Assembly (NCBI GenBank): GCA_049680625.1
Contig: JBAUID010000045.1
Span: 1 to 5,628 of the forward strand
DNA length: 5,628 bases
From: JAUIAI01 sp049680625
GTDB taxonomy: Bacteria > Pseudomonadota > Gammaproteobacteria > Burkholderiales > Burkholderiaceae_E
Direction: 5' to 3'
Positions 1 through 5,628 of this stretch are shown here, piece after piece. Under the pieces are notes generated by a model. It made no database searches. It had not been told where the DNA came from and was given only the letters and a program-made list of their open reading frames with translations. How positions within the stretch are numbered: position 1 is the stretch's first letter; each line of letters opens with the position of its first letter. The position numbers were made by a program, and so were the translations under genes.

Positions 1-167
1 CGCTCTACCAGGCTTTTTTCAAACGCTAAGACACGTGGGCGGGCATTGACCGATTTGCCTGGATGCAACACGCCAACCCGATGCATATTTGGTGTGGACT
101 GTGCGAATGTCAGGTTTGCAAGCGGACCGGCGCTTGCCGTTAGTAGCAGTTTTAGACGTAAATTCAT
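1..167 (-). CDS. ABC transporter substrate-binding protein (PF04392-like), N-terminal part, runs off left edge
   Basis: Reading leftward from an ATG at 167-165, the minus strand is open for 55 codons to the window edge, so only the N-terminus is seen. The first ~22 residues form a signal peptide: basic start (NLRLK), hydrophobic core LLLTASAGPLANL, and a likely cleavage site after TFA. The mature part contains HRVGVLHPGKSV followed by LAFEKSLVE. This parallels the beta-1 strand and first helix of SBP1 in this window (RRVGLFGL, then HEQFVRGMREL). The signal peptides of the two genes also share S-A-G-x-L and FAQ, which suggests a duplication. An AAGAG ribosome site lies 8 nt upstream. It would be a periplasmic binding protein of unknown ligand, divergently transcribed from SBP1 and SBP2. 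Unlike them it has no twin-arginine pair, so Sec export is likely. The family call rests on a short stretch and on similarity to its neighbour; whether the gene is intact beyond the edge is unknown. Confidence 0.72.
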   Translation of the reverse strand, partial: MNLRLKLLLTASAGPLANLTFAQSTPNMHRVGVLHPGKSVNARPRVLAFEKSLVE

Positions 168-175
168 TATCGTAA

Positions 176-180
176 CTCTT
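176..180 (-). promoter_or_regulatory. Ribosome binding site of the divergent SBP gene
   Basis: AAGAG on the minus strand, 8 nt upstream of the ATG at 167. It is a partial Shine-Dalgarno match at normal spacing and supports that start for a gene visible only as a 55-codon stub. Confidence 0.45.
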
Positions 181-241
181 GGTTGCGGTGCAGCGCGGCG
201 TTTGACCTAAAATCGTACAGCGAACGCGGCCAATGGGCTAC

Positions 242-270
242 GATCTGAATGCAACCTGTAGACAGATCTG
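242..270. repeat. Inverted repeat in divergent promoter region (possible operator)
   Basis: GATCTG (242-247) and CAGATC (263-268) are perfect 6-bp inverted arms. The right arm is extended by a self-palindrome, CAGATCTG (263-270). The position midway between two divergent starts would suit a regulator site, but short arms like these also occur by chance. Confidence 0.3.
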
Positions 271-322
271 CCAAGAGTGAAGTACTCGAAAGCGGGTATG
301 TGAGGCAACGAAACGATCACCG

Positions 323-336
323 GTTTCAAGTTTCAA
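323..336 (+). repeat. Tandem 7-bp direct repeat GTTTCAA x2
   Basis: Two adjacent perfect copies of GTTTCAA, 56 nt upstream of the SBP1 start. The first copy also pairs with GAAAC at 310-314 as a 5-bp inverted repeat across an 8-nt gap. It could be a regulator contact site for SBP1; this is a weak call based on position only. Confidence 0.3.
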
Positions 337-382
337 TAGTCCACACGCAGTCGGTCAACCAACCGTGACACAAACATTTCGT

Positions 383-387
383 AGAGG
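383..387 (+). promoter_or_regulatory. Ribosome binding site of SBP1
   Basis: AGAGG, 5 nt upstream of the ATG at 393. It is a good Shine-Dalgarno match and agrees with the Tat-type signal peptide that begins at that ATG. Confidence 0.6.
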
Positions 388-392
388 TTTAC

Positions 393-1379
393 ATGATTAC
401 ACGTCGAATATTTCTGGTCAGCACCAGCGCGGGTCTGCTGTTCAGTCAACAACTCAGTTTTGCGCAAGCGTCTAAGAAGCTTCGGCGCGTCGGATTATTC
501 GGCCTTGCTTCGAAAACAATCGGACGTCCTATTCATGAACAGTTTGTGCGAGGAATGCGGGAGCTCGGCTGGGTGGAGGGCGTCAACGTGAGCTACCAAT
601 ACGTCTACGCCAATGGCGATATGTCTCAATTAGACAGATTCGCACGCGACTTGGTCAGTCAGCGTCCTGAGGTTATTCTGGTTCCTGCCCCGCCAGCAGT
701 CCGGGCTGTAAGTGGTGTTACAAAAACAATTCCGATGGTGATGGCTAATGTATCCAATGCGGTTGGCAACGGGTTTATCTCCAGCTTGGCCAAGCCAGGG
801 GGAAATATCACCGGTATTACCAGTCAGTTCGAAGATGTTCTTGGAAAGCTCATCTCAATCTTGCATGAGGTGAGTCCGGACGCTCGACGTATCTCGGTAT
901 TGTTGAATGAAACGAATCCGTCGCATCGTGTATTTTGGGAAGTTGCGCAAAGCGCTTGTCTGACTTTGGGCCTTGAGCCTATCCGCAATGTGGCCAATAC
1001 GCCCGCCCAATTGGCTATCGTGGCAGACAAGATCAATCAACAACAGTCACAAGCCGTCGTTGTGGTTGCGGATGGCATGTTCTGGAGTTTGCGTTCGCAA
1101 CTGAATGACTCCCTGCTGACGACTGGGTTGCCGGTTGCCTACCAAATGCACGCCCACGCATATGCCGGCGGTCTGCTGAGCTACGCAAGCAATCTGAAGA
1201 AAAATTTTCATCATGCGGCGAAATTTGTCGATAAGATTCTTAAGGGCGCTAACCCGGCGACATTGCCCGTCGAGCAACCCACTGATTTTGAGCTAATTGT
1301 CAATATGAAGACCGCGAAGAAGCTTGGAATCAATATACCGGCTGCGGTGCTCCTTCAAGCGGATGTTGTCGTGCAATAA
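393..1379 (+). CDS. ABC transporter substrate-binding protein, PF04392 (TrpX-like) family (SBP1)
   Basis: This 328-residue exported protein has the usual length and order of the PF04392 substrate-binding family. Residues 1-26 are a signal peptide whose TRRIFLV matches the twin-arginine (Tat) consensus, with cleavage expected after AQA (24-26). The mature protein opens with the family's beta strand RRVGLFGL, then FVRGMRELGWVEGVNV (51-66), IPMVMANV (113-120), the LAKPGGNITG loop (132-141; PGGN is strongly typical), GGLLSYASN (259-267) and the C-terminal signature VEQPTDFELIVN followed by MKTAKKLGI (293-313). These belong to a two-lobed type I periplasmic binding fold. Characterised relatives bind small molecules including aromatic amino acids, but the ligand here cannot be read from sequence. 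There is no lipobox, so it is expected to be free in the periplasm. A second family member follows after 156 bp and a third is divergent. No permease or ATPase gene is in view, so a transport role is not shown. Family assignment is very secure; function is open. Confidence 0.93.
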   Translation: MITRRIFLVSTSAGLLFSQQLSFAQASKKLRRVGLFGLASKTIGRPIHEQFVRGMRELGWVEGVNVSYQYVYANGDMSQLDRFARDLVSQRPEVILVPAPPAVRAVSGVTKTIPMVMANVSNAVGNGFISSLAKPGGNITGITSQFEDVLGKLISILHEVSPDARRISVLLNETNPSHRVFWEVAQSACLTLGLEPIRNVANTPAQLAIVADKINQQQSQAVVVVADGMFWSLRSQLNDSLLTTGLPVAYQMHAHAYAGGLLSYASNLKKNFHHAAKFVDKILKGANPATLPVEQPTDFELIVNMKTAKKLGINIPAAVLLQADVVVQ

Positions 1380-1429
1380 CCAGCAGTCGATTGCACTATT
1401 GACCATGGTGACAAGGGTCGGGTTCGTGC

Positions 1430-1449
1430 CAAGTTGATTGCACAACTTG
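1430..1449. repeat. 7-bp perfect inverted repeat between SBP1 and SBP2
   Basis: CAAGTTG (1430-1436) and CAACTTG (1443-1449) are perfect inverted arms around a 6-nt loop, the best dyad in the intergenic stretches. As RNA it could form a modest hairpin 50 nt after the SBP1 stop, but the stem is A+T-rich and no T-run follows, so it is not a standard intrinsic terminator. It may instead be an operator: a TTGAAA hexamer (1447-1452) overlaps the right arm, although its best -10 partner (TAACGT, 1472-1477) is poor and 19 bp away. Confidence 0.4.
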
Positions 1450-1522
1450 AAATTCTCTGGGTCGATTGTGGTAACGTAATTGGCGTGACTAGACGCCAGG
1501 CCTTCGATATGGAACAGAATAC

Positions 1523-1527
1523 AAAGG
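1523..1527 (+). promoter_or_regulatory. Ribosome binding site that favours the 1536 start of SBP2
   Basis: AAAGG, 8 nt upstream of the ATG at 1536, is the best-placed Shine-Dalgarno among the candidate starts. The upstream ATG at 1509 has only an AGG (1498-1500) 8 nt away. The TTG at 1434 lies inside an inverted repeat and has no clear site. Confidence 0.5.
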
Positions 1528-1535
1528 TTTTGCCA

Positions 1536-2552
1536 ATGCCAGTCGACCTTGATACGACTCCGTCCCGCCGAATCCTATGCAAAAGGCTGATCCAGCTCTG
1601 GATGGGAGGATTAGTGGCGGTGCGACCACTGGCAGGGGTTGCTAAAACACGACCATTATTGCGTGTTGGATGCGTTAGTGTCGATGACGTATCGGCGCCG
1701 CGCTACGCCGCTTTCCTCTCAAGCCTGGAAAGCCTCGGCTTTGAGCAAGGCCAAAATCTCGACTTTGAATTTGTCCGCGTCTCCTCACCGAATGAACGCG
1801 GTTTCTCCTTGGGGTGGGCTGAAGTTATCCAGCGCGATATCAATATGTTGCTCGCCGACGGTCCTGAGGCGTGTCTGACGGCCGCGATCAAGGTGTCTGG
1901 TTCTTTACCCATCGTGATGGTAGCGAATGGTTTCGATCCGATTGCGAAAAAGTATATTTCCAACGGATCGGGTGTGTCTGAGAACCTAACCGGACTGTAT
2001 TCGCCGACTGAGCTGACCGCAAAGCGTTTGCAACTTCTAAAAGATACGCTGCCCGATTTAACAGCGGCAACTATATTTTGGGATCAGTTTTCGGCCGACC
2101 AATGGCAGACGATACAGCCGGCGGCGGCCAGTCTTGGCATACGGCTTCATGGGGTAGAACTGCATGACGCACCATATGACTTTGAAGCTGCGCTTGATCA
2201 GGTTCCACCAGATTCGCGCGGATCGCTTGTCGTACTGGATTCTCCCAATTTTGCCCAACCGGTGCTCCGGCGGTTGCCCGCTTTTGCGCTGCGCCACGGT
2301 ATCCCTTCGATGTTCGCTAACCGCGCATTCGTTACGGAAGGAGGCCTCTTATCGTATGGTCCGAACGTTACCGAGACGTACAAGGCGGCGGCCGAGTACG
2401 TTAATCGCCTGGCCCGTGGGGAGCCCGTGTCGAGTGTCCCGGCTCAGCGTTCAACCCAATTTGAGTTCTCGGTTAATCTATCGACAGCCAAGAAACTCGG
2501 GATTGTGTTGCCGTTATCGGTCACGGCCCGTGCCGATCATTTGTTCAGCTGA
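1536..2552 (+). CDS. ABC transporter substrate-binding protein, diverged PF04392 family paralogue (SBP2)
   Basis: From the ATG at 1536 the product is 338 residues, close to family length. The frame is open back to a TTG at 1434 (372 residues), and an ATG at 1509 is also possible; I prefer 1536 for its ribosome site and because the signal peptide then starts near the N-terminus. SRRILCK (10-16) resembles a twin-arginine motif, followed by a weakly hydrophobic stretch to a possible cleavage near AGVA (33-36). Family marks follow: LLRVGCVSV (41-49), FLSSLESLGFEQGQNL (60-75), LPIVMVANG (124-132), GGLLSYGPN (279-287) and the C-terminal TQFEFSVN with LSTAKKLGI (307-323). It is clearly homologous to SBP1 but well diverged. 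The usual PGGN loop reads VSEN (147-150) and the residues before GGLLSY differ, so a different ligand is plausible. It lies 156 bp after SBP1 and 108 bp before the kinase gene on the same strand. It is expected to be periplasmic; its role in uptake or sensing is unknown. Confidence 0.88.
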   Translation: MPVDLDTTPSRRILCKRLIQLWMGGLVAVRPLAGVAKTRPLLRVGCVSVDDVSAPRYAAFLSSLESLGFEQGQNLDFEFVRVSSPNERGFSLGWAEVIQRDINMLLADGPEACLTAAIKVSGSLPIVMVANGFDPIAKKYISNGSGVSENLTGLYSPTELTAKRLQLLKDTLPDLTAATIFWDQFSADQWQTIQPAAASLGIRLHGVELHDAPYDFEAALDQVPPDSRGSLVVLDSPNFAQPVLRRLPAFALRHGIPSMFANRAFVTEGGLLSYGPNVTETYKAAAEYVNRLARGEPVSSVPAQRSTQFEFSVNLSTAKKLGIVLPLSVTARADHLFS

Positions 2553-2602
2553 GCGGTGAGATTAATCGATCATAAATACGATACGGGCGCAGATGATTGT
2601 TG

Positions 2603-2632
2603 TTGACCTTATTCCTGTGCTGCGCCTACAGT
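2603..2632 (+). promoter_or_regulatory. Possible sigma70-like promoter of the kinase gene
   Basis: TTGACC (2603-2608, 5 of 6 to the -35 consensus) is followed after 18 bp by TACAGT (2627-2632, 4 of 6 to the -10 consensus). It would start transcription about 20 nt before the kinase ATG and allow expression separate from the SBP genes. The -10 is imperfect, so this is tentative. I see no hairpin-plus-T-run terminator in the 108 bp between SBP2 and the kinase, so read-through from SBP2 also remains possible. Confidence 0.33.
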
Positions 2633-2660
2633 TTACTGATTTTCGGATGCGGCTGAACCC

Positions 2661-5628
2661 ATGAAATTTGCGAGTGGCAAGTTATTTCGCAAGTATGTCG
2701 CGCTGCTGATTGCGCTCATCGGTAGCGTACTGGTTGGTAACGCGGCCATCGAAGCCTATACCTCGTATCAGGAGAATCGCGCCGCCCTGATTGCGCTGCA
2801 ACAGGAGAAAGCGCGTAGCGCGGCGTCGATCATCCAGCGTTTTGTTGCTGAGATCGAAAGCCAGATTGGCTGGACCACACACTTCAGCGCGCGCTCCGGC
2901 GAAAAAGCGATAGAGCAGCAGCGCATCGATGCCTTCCGACTGCTGCGCCAGGCGCCGGCGATAACCGAAATTGCGTTGCTGGATGAAAATGGTCGCGAGC
3001 AACTCAGGGTGTCGCGTCTGGCGATGGACGTAGTGGGTAGTCAGGAGGATTTTTCAGCAGATCCGCGGTTCGTTCAGGCACAAGAGAATCGCCGCTACTT
3101 CAGTCCGGTGTATTTTCGCAAACAATCCGAGCCGTATATGACTGTTGCCGTCGCTGGCCGTGGCAGCCGGGCAGGGGTTACTGTGGCAGAAGTGAATCTC
3201 AAGTTTGTTTGGGAGGTGGTTTCGGCGATCAAGATTGGTAAGAAGGGAAGCGCTTATGTGATTGATCGACAGGGGTTACTTATTGCCCACCCGGATATTG
3301 GTCTGGTTTTGAGAAAAACGGATCTTTCCAACCTCGATTATGTGTCGCAGGCGCGCCAGCGCATCGCCGCTATTAATGACGGAGAAGATGTTCGCGAAGC
3401 CTCACCGATCGGCACCGACTGGACGGGCCGGGAAGTGCTCAGTGCGTCAGCCCCGATTGCCTCTCTGGGTTGGTTGGTATTTGCCGATTTACCCAGCGAC
3501 GAGGCGTTTTTGCCGTTGCGAACGTCGCTGCAGCGATCGGCCATGGTGGCGGTTGGTGCGCTACTGCTTGCTGGCTTAAGCGCACTGTGGCTGGCACGTC
3601 GAATGACGGTACCGATCCAGGCGCTGGCGGCTGGGGCAGAGCGCATTGGTGCGGGTGAGCTCAACCACCAGATATCCGTCAAGACGGGCGATGAGCTGGA
3701 AAGTCTGGCCGGCCAGTTTAATCGTATGACGCACCAGTTGCGTGAGTCTTATGCCGGGTTGGAACGCAAGGTGGACCAACGTACTGCGGAACTGACTGAA
3801 TCGCTTGAATACCAGACGGCGAGCGCCGAAATATTAAAAGTGATTGCTAGTTCACCGTCAGACATGCAGCCGGTATTCGATGCTATCGTGGATTCATCCA
3901 AGCGGCTGCTATCGAGTGATACTGCTGCCATGTTACAGCGCGTTGACAATAGCTTCTACATTATTGCCAGTACCGCCCGAGATAATGCAGACGCAATATC
4001 GCGGAGACGGGATGTTCAGCCGCTGGATGTGGATGCTGACTTCGCACCGCGGGTTTTCATTACCAAGCGCATGCTTCATATTCCGGATTGGTCCGCGGTT
4101 GAGTTACCGCCCAAAGCGCAAGTCCTATATGACGAACAAGGTATTCGGTCTTCCCTGTTGGTACCAATGATGCGTGGCGACGAATGCGTGGGGGCGCTTG
4201 GAGTTAGCCGGAGAAAAGCTCAAGCCTATAGCAATCAGGAAATTGCCTTAATGCAGTCATTTGTCGACCAGGCAATGATTGCGATCGAAAACGTGCGGCT
4301 GTTTAACGAAACCCAGGAGGCACGGGCTGCAGCGGAAGCGGCCAATGAGGCGAAAAGTTCTTTCCTCGCGACCATGAGTCATGAGATTCGCACGCCAATG
4401 AATGCCGTTATCGGGATGAGTGGTTTGCTGCTCGATACCAAGTTAGATAAAGAGCAGGAAGAGTTCGCCACCACAATCCGGGATTCCGGTGAAGCACTAC
4501 TCACTATCATTAATGACATTCTTGACTTTTCCAAGATTGAAGCGGGCCGTATGGATGTCGAAACGCATCCGTTCGACCTGCGTGAATGCATTGAATCGAC
4601 TCTGGATTTGGTCAGCGGACGCGCGGCCGAGAAGCATCTCGACATCGCCTATGAATTTGAGGCCGATATACCCGAGGCGATTGGCGGCGATTCTGCCCGG
4701 CTACGGCAAGTCTTGTTGAACCTGCTATCCAATGCGGTGAAATTCACCGAGTCTGGTGAAGTGGTTATCTCGGTCACCAAGGTGCCGACAAAGGACGTGT
4801 CGCTGGAATTGCAGTTTGCCGTGCGCGATACCGGCATTGGTTTAACCGACACCGAGATCGGTAGATTGTTTCAATCGTTCTCTCAGGCTGACTCATCGAC
4901 TACGCGAAAGTACGGTGGTACCGGGCTCGGGTTGGTGATCAGCAAGCGCCTGGCCGAACTAATGGGCGGCACCATGTGGGTTGAAAGTGGTGGCCAAGGC
5001 CAGGGATCGACGTTTTTCTTTCGTATTCGGGTTGAACCGGCGCAGTTGGAAACGACGGCAGCCCGCGATTTTTCGAGTCTGCAGGAAAGACTCAGTGGCA
5101 AACAATTGCTGGTCGTCGATGACAATGCGACAAATCGGCGTATTCTTACACTGCAATCGGGTAAGTGGGGTTTGCAGGTTCACGCAACTGCGTCGCCGAC
5201 CGATGCGTTACGACGGATTGTAGATGGTGATCCGTTTGATCTGGCGATACTTGATATGCATATGCCTGAAATGGATGGTATCGAATTGGCGACGCAAGTT
5301 CGCCAGCATCGTCCTCACCTGCCGTTGGTGCTGTTCAGTTCGCTGGGCGAGCGCGGCGGCGTTGAAAAAAGTGGTTTGTTTAACGCGCACCTGTCTAAAC
5401 CGCTAAAACAGTCTCAATTATTTGATACGTTGGCCAGTTTGTTCGCACCGGGTGCCATTGCCGAGCCGCAGCGTTCCTCTCCGGATAAGCCGCGACTGGA
5501 CCGTGAAATGGCCGCTCGCAATCCACTGCGAATCTTGCTGGCGGAGGACAATATTGTGAATCAGCGATTGGCAGTACGCTTACTTGATCAAATGGGGTAC
5601 CGCGTCGATACCGTGGGTAATGGCCTTG
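2661..5628 (+). CDS. Hybrid sensor histidine kinase (Cache-HAMP-GAF-HisKA-HATPase-REC-REC), runs off right edge
   Basis: The frame is open for 989 codons to the window edge. An in-frame TGA at 2637 leaves ATG 2661 as the only start; its ribosome site is weak. Domain order: TM1 (about 12-30); periplasmic Cache-like sensor (34-290) with YFSPVYF (146-152), AYVIDRQGLLIAHPD (198-212) and GW (270-271); TM2 (294-312); HAMP (313-360); coiled coil (361-395); GAF (about 405-543); HisKA with MSHEIRTPMN and phospho-accepting His574; HATPase with N box (Asn691), DTGIGL (723-728), F box (Phe737) and YGGTGLGL (751-758). Receiver 1 has the acidic pair Asp820/Asp821, phospho-Asp865, Ser893 and Lys913. Receiver 2 begins at about 957 with LRILLAEDN (Glu962/Asp963) and is cut by the window. 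All residues needed for autophosphorylation and for phosphotransfer to receiver 1 are present. Such kinases span the inner membrane, and BarA-type relatives usually end in an Hpt domain, not seen here. Sitting beside three binding proteins, it may sense their ligand; this is inferred from position. Confidence 0.95.
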   Translation, partial: MKFASGKLFRKYVALLIALIGSVLVGNAAIEAYTSYQENRAALIALQQEKARSAASIIQRFVAEIESQIGWTTHFSARSGEKAIEQQRIDAFRLLRQAPAITEIALLDENGREQLRVSRLAMDVVGSQEDFSADPRFVQAQENRRYFSPVYFRKQSEPYMTVAVAGRGSRAGVTVAEVNLKFVWEVVSAIKIGKKGSAYVIDRQGLLIAHPDIGLVLRKTDLSNLDYVSQARQRIAAINDGEDVREASPIGTDWTGREVLSASAPIASLGWLVFADLPSDEAFLPLRTSLQRSAMVAVGALLLAGLSALWLARRMTVPIQALAAGAERIGAGELNHQISVKTGDELESLAGQFNRMTHQLRESYAGLERKVDQRTAELTESLEYQTASAEILKVIASSPSDMQPVFDAIVDSSKRLLSSDTAAMLQRVDNSFYIIASTARDNADAISRRRDVQPLDVDADFAPRVFITKRMLHIPDWSAVELPPKAQVLYDEQGIRSSLLVPMMRGDECVGALGVSRRKAQAYSNQEIALMQSFVDQAMIAIENVRLFNETQEARAAAEAANEAKSSFLATMSHEIRTPMNAVIGMSGLLLDTKLDKEQEEFATTIRDSGEALLTIINDILDFSKIEAGRMDVETHPFDLRECIESTLDLVSGRAAEKHLDIAYEFEADIPEAIGGDSARLRQVLLNLLSNAVKFTESGEVVISVTKVPTKDVSLELQFAVRDTGIGLTDTEIGRLFQSFSQADSSTTRKYGGTGLGLVISKRLAELMGGTMWVESGGQGQGSTFFFRIRVEPAQLETTAARDFSSLQERLSGKQLLVVDDNATNRRILTLQSGKWGLQVHATASPTDALRRIVDGDPFDLAILDMHMPEMDGIELATQVRQHRPHLPLVLFSSLGERGGVEKSGLFNAHLSKPLKQSQLFDTLASLFAPGAIAEPQRSSPDKPRLDREMAARNPLRILLAEDNIVNQRLAVRLLDQMGYRVDTVGNGL

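Larger units (their letters stand above)
168..392. promoter_or_regulatory. Divergent intergenic region between two SBP genes
   Basis: This 225-bp stretch separates two genes that start back to back, so it must carry the control signals for both or for their operons. I see no convincing coding frame in it. Visible structure includes GATCTG at 242-247 inverted as CAGATC at 263-268 (15-nt spacing), and an 8-bp palindrome CAGATCTG at 263-270 that overlaps the right arm. There is also GAAAC at 310-314 inverted as GTTTC at 323-327, and a tandem 7-bp repeat GTTTCAA at 323-336. None of these matches an operator I recognise. No pair of -35/-10 boxes with good spacing stands out on either strand; a TTGACC at 202-207 lacks a -10 partner. 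The role is inferred from gene arrangement. Confidence 0.5.

Noticed and set aside
1434..1535. Extended N-terminus of SBP2 from a TTG start (34 extra residues)
   Set aside because: The added residues do not look like a signal peptide, the TTG lies inside an inverted repeat without a ribosome site, and AAAGG is correctly placed for the ATG at 1536.
2164..2559. 131-codon plus-strand frame overlapping the end of SBP2
   Set aside because: It lies out of frame inside a well-supported PF04392 gene, and its arginine- and serine-rich product resembles no family.
2553..2660. Intrinsic terminator between SBP2 and the kinase
   Set aside because: Only 4-bp pairings such as ATCG/CGAT were found, with no G+C-rich stem and no T-run.
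2682..3002. 106-codon minus-strand frame opposite the start of the kinase gene
   Set aside because: The plus-strand frame here gives a coherent TM1 and Cache-like sensor; the minus-strand product shows no domain or ribosome site.
3338..3682. 114-codon minus-strand frame opposite the kinase TM2/HAMP region
   Set aside because: Its low-complexity Ala/Ser/Arg product is typical of antisense shadow frames, and the plus-strand coding is unambiguous.
3844..4170. 108-codon plus-strand frame inside the GAF-coding part of the kinase
   Set aside because: It is out of frame with an uninterrupted kinase frame and has no recognisable motif, so it is neither a frameshift nor a separate gene.
1..5628. CRISPR array, tRNA/rRNA, insertion sequence ends, toxin-antitoxin or defence genes
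   Set aside because: No regularly spaced repeats, RNA gene signatures, transposase motifs or terminal inverted repeats were seen; the coding content is fully explained by binding proteins and a kinase.

Overview
The window looks like accessory chromosomal DNA from a Gram-negative bacterium, most likely a proteobacterium. The exported proteins have Tat/Sec signal peptides and belong to a substrate-binding family common in Proteobacteria. The large membrane kinase has the BarA-like hybrid layout typical of the same phylum. Base composition looks moderate (about half G+C by eye). Nothing in the window fixes the genus.

Layout. At the left edge, on the minus strand (1-167), is the start of a substrate-binding protein gene that runs out of the window. 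A 225-bp divergent intergenic region (168-392) with small inverted and direct repeats separates it from two plus-strand genes of the same family: SBP1 (393-1379) and SBP2 (best start 1536, ending 2552). After a 108-bp gap with a possible sigma70-like promoter comes a long plus-strand reading frame from 2661 to the right edge, open throughout. It encodes a hybrid sensor histidine kinase: TM, periplasmic Cache-like domain, TM, HAMP, GAF, HisKA, HATPase, receiver 1 and the start of receiver 2.

How the genes may work together. All three small proteins resemble the periplasmic ABC_sub_bind family (PF04392; TrpX-type, 'uncharacterized ABC transport system substrate-binding protein'). No permease or ATPase gene is visible. 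Instead, three paralogous binding proteins sit beside a kinase that has its own periplasmic sensor domain. My inference is that this is a sensing locus, with the binding proteins presenting small ligands to the kinase, or a scavenging cluster under the kinase's control. The protein families are well supported by sequence. The functional link rests only on gene neighbourhood.

There is no sign of a CRISPR array, tRNA, rRNA, insertion sequence, phage or defence gene.
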